10,224 nt of DNA, from NCBI GenBank assembly GCA_002393835.1, contig DGTW01000212.1, positions 1 to 10,224 of the forward strand, in the 5' to 3' direction. The position numbers and the translations under genes were made by a program. Source of the DNA: Treponema sp. UBA4326 (GTDB lineage Bacteria; Spirochaetota; Spirochaetia; Treponematales; Treponemataceae). Positions within the stretch are counted from its first letter, which is position 1. Each line of letters begins with the position of its first letter. A model generated the notes under the pieces. That model was not told the DNA's origin and ran no database searches. It worked only from the letters and a program-made list of their open reading frames with translations. This document shows positions 1 to 5,935 of the stretch, one piece after another.

Positions 1-44
1 CGTAAGCCGTTTTACTCCCTCGCGCCATTTTTCCTGCAAATGCA

Positions 45-90
45 TTATAATGCGGAGCCCCTGAGGCATTACAGGGCTTCCGCATTATAA
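45..90. repeat. Imperfect 46-bp hairpin
   Basis: The arms TTATAATGCGGA (45-56) and TCCGCATTATAA (79-90) are perfectly complementary. They continue inward as GCCC (57-60) with GGGC (74-77), with one bulged base at 78. The apical loop is about 8-13 nt. No T-run follows on either strand, so it is a poor intrinsic terminator, although the stem is long enough to form in RNA or single-stranded DNA. It sits between the left edge and the terminator at 157-207. It could be a degenerate terminator of a gene to the left, or a dispersed intergenic repeat. Confidence 0.6.
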
Positions 91-114
91 ACCGTTCTGT
101 CTAAAAAATGGCTC

Positions 115-148
115 CCAGTCGCGAAAACAACTTTCCAGTCGCGAAAAC
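115..148. repeat. 14-bp direct repeat, 20-bp period
   Basis: CCAGTCGCGAAAAC occurs at 115-128 and again, identical, at 135-148, so the copies start 20 bp apart (about two helical turns). The spacer and left flank (AACTTTCCAGT at 129-139) resemble the heptamer units at 205-246, so this may be part of the same repeat family. A protein-binding pair of sites is another possibility. No function can be assigned. Confidence 0.6.
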
Positions 149-156
149 GGCTTATC

Positions 157-207
157 AAAAAAAGGCGGCCACCACAAGGTTTTCCCAAATGGCAGCCGCC
201 CGCTTTT
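157..207 (-). terminator. Rho-independent terminator (minus strand)
   Basis: Read on the minus strand, GGCGGC (complement of 195-200) pairs with GCCGCC (complement of 164-169). Three further pairs lie above a 2x2 internal loop (172-174 with 190-192). The stem is followed at once by seven T (complement of 157-163). The loop is long, about 15 nt. It lies about 150 bp downstream of the EIIC stop codon and is the best candidate for that gene's transcript end. Confidence 0.65.
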
Positions 208-246
208 CAACTTCCAGTTTTCAGTTTTCAACTTTCAACTTTCAAC
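205..246. repeat. Tandem heptamer repeat, 6 units (TTTCAAC type)
   Basis: Six contiguous 7-bp units fill these 42 bp: TTTCAAC, TTCCAGT, TTTCAGT, TTTCAAC, TTTCAAC, TTTCAAC. The tract abuts the right arm of the terminator at 157-207. Such intergenic heptamer tracts resemble the short tandemly repeated sequences known from cyanobacteria and other bacteria. The copy number suggests slippage-prone DNA. A second tract with a different unit lies at 7451-7485 in the equivalent position behind another gene. Confidence 0.8.
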
Positions 247-342
247 TTACTCAAGCGTCAAATCGCCTTCTTTAATACGGCGGACAAGCCGCCGTTTGCC
301 TATTGGAAGTTATTGACGTTTGCGTCGTTGACGCATGGGCAT
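247..342 (-). other. Possible coding relic or Arg-rich leader, directly behind EIIC
   Basis: One minus-strand frame starts with ATG at 340-342 and reads MPMRQRRKRQ, then a TAA at 310-312. The same frame continues as LPIGKRRLVRRIKEGDLTLE and ends at a TAA at 247-249. The second part looks like an ordinary protein C-terminus but has no start codon. The DNA also holds two short hairpins, CGGCGG/CCGCCG (278-283/289-294) and TGCGTC/GACGCA (321-326/330-335), which alone could account for the arginine-rich translation. It may be a gene remnant split by a stop, or chance. No homolog is recognised. Confidence 0.2.
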
Positions 343-347
343 CCAGC

Positions 348-1415
348 CTAATTTTCTAAAAGCAAGTCATTTTCCTTAATCCAGCCGATTTTTCTGAGAA
401 TACAACCGAAAGCCCAGCTCAAAAGACCTGGCAGGATAAAGCAGACCAGGATAAGGCCCAGCCAGTCGAATGCTGTCGGAGAAATGGCAGCCGCTCCATG
501 AGCCAAAGCGGCTTCACTTGGTGAATACCAGCCAGCAATAACGCCAATCTGGCCGACAAGGCCACAAGTTCCCATTCCAGATGAGACAGCGGCTCCGTTC
601 ATCTCCATTTTGAAAAGGCAGGTTGCGATTGGTCCTGTAATTGCAGAAGCAAGCGTCGGAGGAATCCAGATTTTCGGATTTTTGATGATATTCGGCATCT
701 GAAGCATACTCGTTCCCAAGCCCTGTGAGAGAATGCCTCCCCAGCCGTTCTCGCGGAATGAAAGCACGGCAAAGCCCACCATCTGGGCGCTACAACCGGC
801 GACGGCGGCTCCACCAGCTAGACCAACAAGGCCAAGGGCAGCACAAATTGCCGCAGAAGAAATCGGAAGGGTAAGGACAATTCCAACCAGGACGGAAATA
901 ATGATTCCCATTACGAAAGGATGAAGTTTTGTCGCCCAGACAATGATGTTTCCGATTGAAGAGGCGGCAAGGCCAATGTAGCGGGCAAAAAGGACAGTAA
1001 GAAGCGCACCTGAAAGAATGGTGACAAGAGGAGTGACGATGATGTCAACCTTGGTCTTTTTGCTGACAAGATTTCCGAGTTCTGCCGCAATAACTGCAAT
1101 AACAAGAACTGCCAGAGGACCACCTGCCCCGCCAGTTACATTGGCCGCACTGCCTACTGCAACGAGAGAAAAAAGAACCAGGGCTGGAAGTTTCATCGCA
1201 AAGCCAATGCCAACAGCCATGGCAGCTCCAACTACATGTCCGTCACTTGCGAAATTTCCGGCATCAACAAAGAACTGAAAGACTGGATTTGTTCCGAGAC
1301 GAAGGAGCTGCTGTCCCAGAGTCTTGATGATTGTTCCGATGAGGAGGGAGGCGAAAAGTCCCTGAGCCATGCCGCTGAGAGCGTCGATAAGATAACGCTT
1401 GACGAATTTGTTCAT
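348..1415 (-). CDS. PTS transporter subunit EIIC, PfoR/EIIC_2 family
   Basis: This 355-residue polytopic inner-membrane protein belongs to the EIIC_2 family (COG3641, which includes Clostridium perfringens PfoR). Almost the whole chain is hydrophobic. Family-like stretches are SDGHVVGAAMAVGIGFAMKLP (about 57-77), a Gly-rich segment VTGGAGGPLA (93-102), TKVDIIVTP (121-129), and TGPIATCLFKMEMNGAAVSSG (about 260-280). The length is normal for the family. The start is supported by AAGGAG (complement of 1421-1426), 5 nt before the ATG. As a family it is predicted to move a sugar or related solute. No EIIA, EIIB, HPr or EI domain is fused or adjacent, so phosphotransfer partners would have to be supplied elsewhere. 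PfoR itself was named as a putative toxin regulator, so a purely regulatory or non-PTS role is also possible. The family call is solid; the substrate is unknown. Confidence 0.85.
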   Translation of the reverse strand: MNKFVKRYLIDALSGMAQGLFASLLIGTIIKTLGQQLLRLGTNPVFQFFVDAGNFASDGHVVGAAMAVGIGFAMKLPALVLFSLVAVGSAANVTGGAGGPLAVLVIAVIAAELGNLVSKKTKVDIIVTPLVTILSGALLTVLFARYIGLAASSIGNIIVWATKLHPFVMGIIISVLVGIVLTLPISSAAICAALGLVGLAGGAAVAGCSAQMVGFAVLSFRENGWGGILSQGLGTSMLQMPNIIKNPKIWIPPTLASAITGPIATCLFKMEMNGAAVSSGMGTCGLVGQIGVIAGWYSPSEAALAHGAAAISPTAFDWLGLILVCFILPGLLSWAFGCILRKIGWIKENDLLLEN

Positions 1416-1647
1416 ACGAACTCCTTGTTCAACTTGTTCAAAAAGAACTTAGTGAGAGAATAAAAAATTTGGATTTTTCATTGAGTCACTTCTGATGTAG
1501 ACTTAGGAGCGTTCGTGAACCCGTTAGACAGTACGCCTGAATTTATTTTGAAGCCGGCGAGTCTGTCATCAGTCATCAAAACCGTAACATCTGATTAAAT
1601 ATGTCAGAAAATGTAACATAAAACAGTAAAATATGCTACTATCAGAT
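1416..1647. promoter_or_regulatory. Divergent upstream region of EIIC and cbiL
   Basis: No convincing gene lies in this gap between divergent starts. On the minus side only the EIIC ribosome-binding site (1421-1426) is clear. A weak promoter could be TGACAG (complement of 1563-1568 region) with TAAATT 17 nt on. Other visible signals are GTTC-gt-GAAC (1511-1520), two copies of GTAACAT (1584-1590 and 1613-1619), and a TACTAT -10-like box (1637-1642) just before the cbiL ATG, with GTAACA (1613-1618) as a weak -35 at 18 bp. These could be regulator sites; none is recognised. Confidence 0.35.
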
Positions 1648-2364
1648 ATGCAAAAAGCAATATTTTACGCAGTGAGCACCGGTGCCGGAAATCCAGACCT
1701 TCTCACTTTACAGGCAGTCAAAGTTCTTAAGGAATGTCAGGCGATTTTTTATCCAGAAAGCGAGAAAAACACGATTGCCCTTGACTCAATTTCCAAAATC
1801 ACTGGACTGAAACTTACAAAAAAAGAGCTCTTTCCCTGCCATTTTTCCATGACCAAAAACGAAGATAAAGGCAAGTCAGAATACGATGAAGTTGCCGCCC
1901 GCTGTGAAAACTTTCTAAATGAAGGAAAATCCGTGGCCATGCTCTCAATCGGAGACGTTTCCCTTTATTCAACGGCCGCACGCACAGCAAGCCTCATCAA
2001 AAAACACGGCTTCAATGTGGAATTTATAGCTGGGGTCAATTCATTTTCTGCCGCAGCCGCCTCATCAGCCATTTCACTCTGCAAAAAAGATGAAAAACTT
2101 ACGATCATTCCTGGAGACGCTTTTTATATAGAAGGAAAACTCGAATACGCCCTTAAAGACCGAGGCTCAAAAATCCTGATGAAAATGGGCCGGCACTTAG
2201 AGGAAATAATTTCTATTTTAGACGCACTAGGCTTAATTCAAAATAGCACTCTTGTTCAAAAAGCCAGCCTTGAAGACGAGAAGATTTTTCAGGGCGAAGA
2301 AATCAAAAGCATGACGAAAGAAGACTTAAAAAATGCCTATCTTTCGGTAATGATGGTGAATTAA
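1648..2364 (+). CDS. cbiL: Precorrin-2 / cobalt-factor II C20-methyltransferase
   Basis: The enzyme transfers a methyl group from S-adenosylmethionine to C20 of the corrin precursor in cobalamin synthesis; it is a soluble cytoplasmic member of the tetrapyrrole methylase family. Numbered from the chosen start, the N-terminal FYAVSTGAGNPDLLTL (about 6-21) matches the family's LYALSTGPG-type opening. FPCHFSMT (about 62-69) is a CbiL/CobI signature, GDVSLYST (102-109) is the SAM-binding loop, followed by AGVNSFSAAAA and LMKMGR, ending YLSVMMV. Length 238 aa is normal. An in-frame ATG at 1633 adds five residues, but family alignment favours 1648. Neither start has a Shine-Dalgarno; a -10-like TACTAT ends 5 nt before the chosen ATG, so the mRNA may be leaderless. 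No other cobalamin gene or cobalamin riboswitch is visible nearby. It converges on the peptidase gene with only 6 bp between stops. Confidence 0.85.
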   Translation: MQKAIFYAVSTGAGNPDLLTLQAVKVLKECQAIFYPESEKNTIALDSISKITGLKLTKKELFPCHFSMTKNEDKGKSEYDEVAARCENFLNEGKSVAMLSIGDVSLYSTAARTASLIKKHGFNVEFIAGVNSFSAAAASSAISLCKKDEKLTIIPGDAFYIEGKLEYALKDRGSKILMKMGRHLEEIISILDALGLIQNSTLVQKASLEDEKIFQGEEIKSMTKEDLKNAYLSVMMVN

Positions 2365-2370
2365 ATCATG

Positions 2371-3375
2371 CTATTTTTCGGAACTGAATGAAAAATCTTC
2401 AAGCATAAAATCCGGGCTGATTGCTTCCATATTTAGGCGGACTTCCCAGTGAAGGTGAGGTCCAGTGGCAAGACCTGTGGCTCCAGAAAGCCCCAGCAAA
2501 TCTCCCTTATCCACCATTTGCCCGACCTCGACTTTCAGCTCGCTCATGTGATAATAAAGGGAATAAAGTCCCGGTAAATGCTCTACGCATACGCTCCAGC
2601 CTGTGGAGATTCTGTTTTCAGCCATTAGGACTTTACCCCGACCACAAGAGCGGACTTCATTTCCCGTGGGGATTCCATAATCAATTCCGTAGTGCAGGCT
2701 TGTAGAGCTTTTTCCGTTACTGTAGGCAAAAAGCCTGCGATCTCCAAAAAAAGATGTCCTTCGAAGGGCTGGTGTGGGAGGAGCAAAAGCTTTTGTCTCA
2801 TAAACTGCAGCAAAGTCTTTTGTGTCTAAAATTGCATTCAGCCTCTTGATTTGGTCACTTCTTTCCTTAGAGAGATTCGTTTTTATGGCCGTGTTGCTTT
2901 CATTGAGGGGAATTGTCTCAGAGACAAATTCTTTTTCGACGATTTTCAGGGGAAGTTCTACAGAATCTTCATTTCCAAATGCAGAAAAAGATATTTTAGT
3001 GACATAATCACCTGCCTTGGCAAAGGTTGAAAGCGGAGCACCTGTCAAAAGAACGCTCTTAATGAGTTTTTTTGTCGCTTTTCTTTCAATCTCATAAAAC
3101 TGGGATTTTGTGCTTGCCTTCTCGGCCACTGTATCCTGCTCAAGAAGGCGATAAAGGGCAAGATTTCCTTTTTCTTTGTCAGTCGAGCCAAGAGATTTTA
3201 TGAGTTTTTTATTCTTGCATTCAAAAACAAGGCGGACAAAAAGGGCATCCCCTGGCTGAAGCTCACTTTTATAGAAGGCAGTCAGGCTGAAATCATTGTA
3301 CTTGAACTTTTTTGAAAGAGAAAAAAGAGGTGAAATAAGGAAGAGAAGCGCAAATAAAAAACAAATTTTTTTCAT
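2371..3375 (-). CDS. Exported M23 (LytM-type) zinc metallopeptidase
   Basis: This 334-residue protein has a classic signal peptide (MKK, hydrophobic 5-19, cleavage near LFSLS-K) without a lipobox, so it is probably periplasmic and soluble. Residues about 22-150 look like a beta-rich N-terminal domain, 165-200 a linker, and 225-315 the M23 peptidase core. The zinc and catalytic residues are all present: H228 and D232 in HYGIDYG, H276 in YYHMS, and H307/H309 in GPHLHWEV, with GDLLGLSGATG before the last. It should therefore be an active endopeptidase cutting peptidoglycan cross-links in wall remodelling or division. It lies behind the phosphoribosyltransferase on the same strand, but a TGCTATAAT extended -10 in the 43-bp gap suggests its own promoter. 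There is no Shine-Dalgarno; the -10 ends 7 nt before the ATG, which predicts a leaderless mRNA. Confidence 0.9.
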   Translation of the reverse strand: MKKICFLFALLFLISPLFSLSKKFKYNDFSLTAFYKSELQPGDALFVRLVFECKNKKLIKSLGSTDKEKGNLALYRLLEQDTVAEKASTKSQFYEIERKATKKLIKSVLLTGAPLSTFAKAGDYVTKISFSAFGNEDSVELPLKIVEKEFVSETIPLNESNTAIKTNLSKERSDQIKRLNAILDTKDFAAVYETKAFAPPTPALRRTSFFGDRRLFAYSNGKSSTSLHYGIDYGIPTGNEVRSCGRGKVLMAENRISTGWSVCVEHLPGLYSLYYHMSELKVEVGQMVDKGDLLGLSGATGLATGPHLHWEVRLNMEAISPDFMLEDFSFSSEK

Positions 3376-3382
3376 AGAAAAA

Positions 3383-3413
3383 ATTATAGCAGAAAAAAAG
3401 TCATTTTGTGCAA
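3383..3413 (-). promoter_or_regulatory. Extended -10 promoter of the M23 peptidase
   Basis: The minus strand reads TGC-TATAAT (-10 is the complement of 3383-3388), a perfect extended -10. A poor -35 candidate TTGCAC (complement of 3408-3413) lies 19 bp upstream, which extended -10 promoters tolerate. The predicted transcription start falls on or next to the A of the ATG at 3375. Confidence 0.6.
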
Positions 3414-3418
3414 AAAGC

Positions 3419-4015
3419 TTAGAAAAATTCTCCGAGAATGGACTTCACTTCCTTATCCTGCTTGTAATAATGCTGCTCAAGCTCTTCCTTCGTGAGGCCT
3501 AATAGCTCATGGCTGCAATAATGAATCCAAAGGTCCTCCTCAGGCTTTGTTATGTCAATTTTTCGGCAATAGTAGTCAGGCTGTATCGGGAGGCTTTCTT
3601 TAAAAGTGAAATTTTTGAAATCATGAACCACGACCTTGATGTCTGAACGAGGAATTCCCCTCTCCATGAGCACTTTGGTAAGATAATTTAGGGTGTGGCC
3701 TGAATCGAAGATGTCATCGACAAGGAGAATTTTGTCGCCCTGACGAAGAGATTCAGGTGGATAGGTCCAGCCGTCAATTTGAATCGCACCGTGAGAGTGA
3801 ACATCGGTGTAGGAACGGGCAACGACGGCGGCATACAAGGGTGTTTTTTTGCCTTTTAGTGCCAGCTTGAAATACTCGCTTATGACATTGGCCATGTAGG
3901 CTCCGCCACGCAGGGATGTATAAATAATATCTGGAATAAAAGCGTCATGGTAAATTTTTGCCGCCAGTTTTAGAGCATCGTTTCTCACAGTCTCATAGGG
4001 AAGGAATTCTTTCAT
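3419..4015 (-). CDS. Purine-type phosphoribosyltransferase (COG2236-like)
   Basis: This 198-residue type I phosphoribosyltransferase should join a purine base (hypoxanthine, guanine or xanthine) to PRPP in cytoplasmic salvage; the exact base cannot be read from sequence. The PRPP-binding motif is ILLVDDIFDSGHTL (96-109), with the two acidic residues D100 and D101 and the following GHT loop. The pyrophosphate-loop segment is TSLRGGAYMA (33-42). A C-terminal DLWIHYCSHE resembles the tryptophan-containing segment of the COG2236/archaeal Hpt-like group more than classical HPRT. The frame stays open upstream to a TTG at 4049-4051, but that codon lies inside the -35 box and adds residues foreign to the family, so the ATG at 4013-4015 is preferred. 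No Shine-Dalgarno is present; the -10 lies 7 nt upstream, so a leaderless mRNA is predicted. It is divergent from the 572-aa membrane protein gene. Confidence 0.8.
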   Translation of the reverse strand: MKEFLPYETVRNDALKLAAKIYHDAFIPDIIYTSLRGGAYMANVISEYFKLALKGKKTPLYAAVVARSYTDVHSHGAIQIDGWTYPPESLRQGDKILLVDDIFDSGHTLNYLTKVLMERGIPRSDIKVVVHDFKNFTFKESLPIQPDYYCRKIDITKPEEDLWIHYCSHELLGLTKEELEQHYYKQDKEVKSILGEFF

Positions 4016-4022
4016 ATTATAG

Positions 4023-4051
4023 ATAGTAGAACAGAATAAAGGAAGTTTCAA
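4023..4051 (-). promoter_or_regulatory. Promoter of the phosphoribosyltransferase
   Basis: On the minus strand TTGAAA (complement of 4046-4051) and TACTAT (complement of 4023-4028) are separated by exactly 17 bp. The -10 ends 7 nt before the ATG at 4015, so the first transcribed base should be at or next to the start codon. Another TATAAT (complement of 4016-4021) touches the ATG and would start inside the gene. Confidence 0.6.
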
Positions 4052-4052
4052 C

Positions 4053-4081
4053 TTGCCATTTCACTATATTATTATTAAATT
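4053..4081 (+). promoter_or_regulatory. Promoter of the 572-aa membrane protein gene
   Basis: TTGCCA (4053-4058) and TAAATT (4076-4081) are separated by 17 bp, and the -10 ends 6 nt before the ATG at 4088. No Shine-Dalgarno precedes that ATG, so translation is probably leaderless. The -35 lies one base from the -35 of the divergent phosphoribosyltransferase promoter, so simultaneous polymerase binding would clash. Confidence 0.5.
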
Positions 4082-4087
4082 TATCCC

Positions 4088-5806
4088 ATGAATATCGTAA
4101 AAATCTCAGCAGACTTTATCACACTCTCTTCCGGCTTGTCTCAGGATTCATTCGCAAAGACACACTTAATTGACCAGCTTGCAAAAAAAAGCAGACTCTT
4201 CCACATAGAAAACGACTCCGTAAGTTCCAAAGATTATGTTTTTTCAGGAACAAGGGCAGAAAATGGCCTCACGCTTTTTGAAGGTCCATCAATCGGCGGA
4301 AAACTTCTTTCCGACATTCTGACAGTGCCTGCAAACAAAAGGACAGAATCGGATAATTTTTCCCTTACCTCTTTTTCTAAGGCCGTGGACTTTCTTTTGG
4401 CCCAAGAAGAAAAAAATGAATCTGAACCATTTGGAGCAGTTGGCTCTGGCGGAATCATTATAAATGCTGACGAAAAGGCAAAAACGGCTGATATTCTCTT
4501 CGTGAATCCGGCTCTTTTTGAGCTGTGTGCCCAAAATCACAAAAAAAACTACAGTGACTTGCAGGGGAAATACATTTACAAGGGACTTGACGCCCGCACT
4601 TCCCTTCTATTCACCCGAGCCGTGGTGGCTTACCGGGCTTTGACTTCTCACTTTCCCTTTGAAAACGAAGACACTTCAAAAAGGCAGGAAGACATTTTTG
4701 ACTCAAATTTTATTCCTCTTTCACTTTGGGGCAAAAAAATCAACGAGAATTTATCGGAAACAATTCAGGCAGCCTTTGCCCTATCAGTAAAAAATGAAGT
4801 TATGGCAGGAAAAAGAAGCCTTGCGGATGCCGGTGCAGAACAAAAAAGACAGAGAACCATCAAAAAGGCAGAGAAATTTGATTCAGAAATCTTTTCTGAG
4901 GAACTTTCAAAGCTCTCCAGGGGCGAAGAAGCTGAATCAAAGGAAGAAATGGAAGTTGCGGCAAAAAAACGCTCTGACTTCACATTGAAAACAAGAAAAA
5001 AACTCGCCGTAAAAAGATTTTTCCGCCGAAACAAGAACAGGATTCTAGCTTCTGTTGCAGCCGTCATTGTCGTCAGCTGGTTTGTGACAGGCTTCATCAG
5101 GCAGAACGCAAAACTGGTCACAAGCAAAGGACTTGACTCAAGCCAGACAACCCATGCCTTTTACACTCAGTTTCACCGTCTTGATGTCCCCAACCTTCAG
5201 GAAATCGTCAGCGGAAAACGCATGAAGGACATGCTCGTAAAGGTAAGCGGATTTTATGTCAGCGCAAAGCAGCGGCTGGAAGTAAGCCCGGACAACGGCA
5301 TTCTCCCGCCGGCAAGATGGTTTTTCTACAAAAAAAGCTCCAAAAACTGGATGTTTGGAATCACGAACCTAAAAATTGACGGCATTGATTATCCAGCAGA
5401 GGGTATTTTTTATCAGAGGAAGGATAAACCGCTGCCAATTGGCGAGGAAGGCGGAAAAATTCTCAAAAAAGGTGATGAGATAAGTCACACGGCAGAATAT
5501 GACTTCATTCATCAGGCTGAGGCTAAAATTTACATCGAGCGAATGAGAGACCTGGTGACTCTTCGCTGGAACGGAAAGCAGTGGAAAGTCGTGAAGGTTG
5601 AGGGAAAATCAAAAATCGATACGATAAAGGCAAAAGATTTCATCGAAGAATATTATGCCCAGGCAGGAAATGGCGTAAGGCAGGCAACAGACAGCCTGCG
5701 TGAAAAATACGACTGGCTTCCTTCTGAAAAAGATTTCTCTGATGCGGCGGAATTCCTTTCCAAAGAATACGGCAGCGTTGAGGCAGCAAAATACCTTGGG
5801 AAATAA
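4088..5806 (+). CDS. One-pass membrane protein with possible pseudokinase and NTF2-like halves
   Basis: I do not recognise this 572-residue protein by name. There is no signal peptide. Residues 1-235 look globular, 236-318 are highly charged and helical (possible coiled coil, rich in K/R/E), 319-337 form a single membrane helix (ILASVAAVIVVSWFVTGFI) preceded by a KRFFRRNKNR stop-transfer cluster, and 340-572 should lie outside the cytoplasm. The layout resembles a PknB-type receptor kinase. About 98-190 reads like a decayed kinase C-lobe: an AVDFLLAQ helix, GGIIINADEKAKTADILFV where the HRDxKPxN and DFG loops would be, then DARTSLLFTRAVVAYRALTSHFPF, like the DiysLGvvlyelltGxxPF helix. The catalytic H, R and D are missing, so if related it would be a pseudokinase. 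The outer half (FYTQFHRLDVPNLQEIV... LRWNGKQWKVVKV) is reminiscent of NTF2-like folds. Both fold calls are inference; the topology is more secure. Confidence 0.75.
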   Translation: MNIVKISADFITLSSGLSQDSFAKTHLIDQLAKKSRLFHIENDSVSSKDYVFSGTRAENGLTLFEGPSIGGKLLSDILTVPANKRTESDNFSLTSFSKAVDFLLAQEEKNESEPFGAVGSGGIIINADEKAKTADILFVNPALFELCAQNHKKNYSDLQGKYIYKGLDARTSLLFTRAVVAYRALTSHFPFENEDTSKRQEDIFDSNFIPLSLWGKKINENLSETIQAAFALSVKNEVMAGKRSLADAGAEQKRQRTIKKAEKFDSEIFSEELSKLSRGEEAESKEEMEVAAKKRSDFTLKTRKKLAVKRFFRRNKNRILASVAAVIVVSWFVTGFIRQNAKLVTSKGLDSSQTTHAFYTQFHRLDVPNLQEIVSGKRMKDMLVKVSGFYVSAKQRLEVSPDNGILPPARWFFYKKSSKNWMFGITNLKIDGIDYPAEGIFYQRKDKPLPIGEEGGKILKKGDEISHTAEYDFIHQAEAKIYIERMRDLVTLRWNGKQWKVVKVEGKSKIDTIKAKDFIEEYYAQAGNGVRQATDSLREKYDWLPSEKDFSDAAEFLSKEYGSVEAAKYLGK

Positions 5807-5816
5807 GGCGGCAAGT

Positions 5817-5863
5817 TAGTGAAATTTTGTCTCCACATTCAAAATGACATTTTTTCACTTTTT
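5817..5863 (+). terminator. Possible imperfect terminator
   Basis: AGTGAAA (5817-5823) pairs with TTTCACT (5853-5859), and GTC (5828-5830) can pair with GAC (5846-5848). Five T (5859-5863) overlap and follow the second arm. The mismatched centre and A/T-rich stem make it weak. It sits 11 bp after the stop of the membrane protein gene and would be its only visible terminator. Confidence 0.35.
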
Positions 5864-5869
5864 GTCATA

Positions 5870-5929
5870 TTGACATTTTCACGGCAGACAGATACACTTT
5901 TCCCACAATCAGATTGATTTTTATAGGAG
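5870..5929 (+). promoter_or_regulatory. Promoter and RBS of the carboxyltransferase gene
   Basis: A perfect -35 TTGACA (5870-5875) is 17 bp from TACACT (5893-5898). Transcription should start near 5905, giving a leader of about 30 nt. AGGAG (5925-5929) lies 6 nt before the ATG. The strong -35, good spacing and strong Shine-Dalgarno suggest high expression. TGACA half-sites flank or overlap the -35 (5845-5849, inverted TGTCA 5863-5867, 5871-5875) and could be an operator. Confidence 0.75.
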
Positions 5930-5935
5930 AAAACC

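Noticed and set aside
205..246. CRISPR-like repeat array
   Set aside because: Units are only 7 bp with no spacers; it is a simple tandem repeat.
1633..1647. cbiL start at the upstream ATG (1633)
   Set aside because: It adds five residues not seen at the family N-terminus, has no ribosome-binding site, and would lie within the likely promoter.
2373..2396. ATTTTTC/GAAAAAT hairpin as a terminator between cbiL and the peptidase
   Set aside because: The stem is seven nearly all A/T pairs, lies inside the end of the peptidase gene, and is not followed by a T-run on the plus strand.
3419..4051. Longer phosphoribosyltransferase starting at a TTG at 4049-4051
   Set aside because: The TTG lies within the -35 box of the gene's own promoter and the 12 added residues do not resemble the family; the ATG at 4013-4015 fits both promoter and family length.
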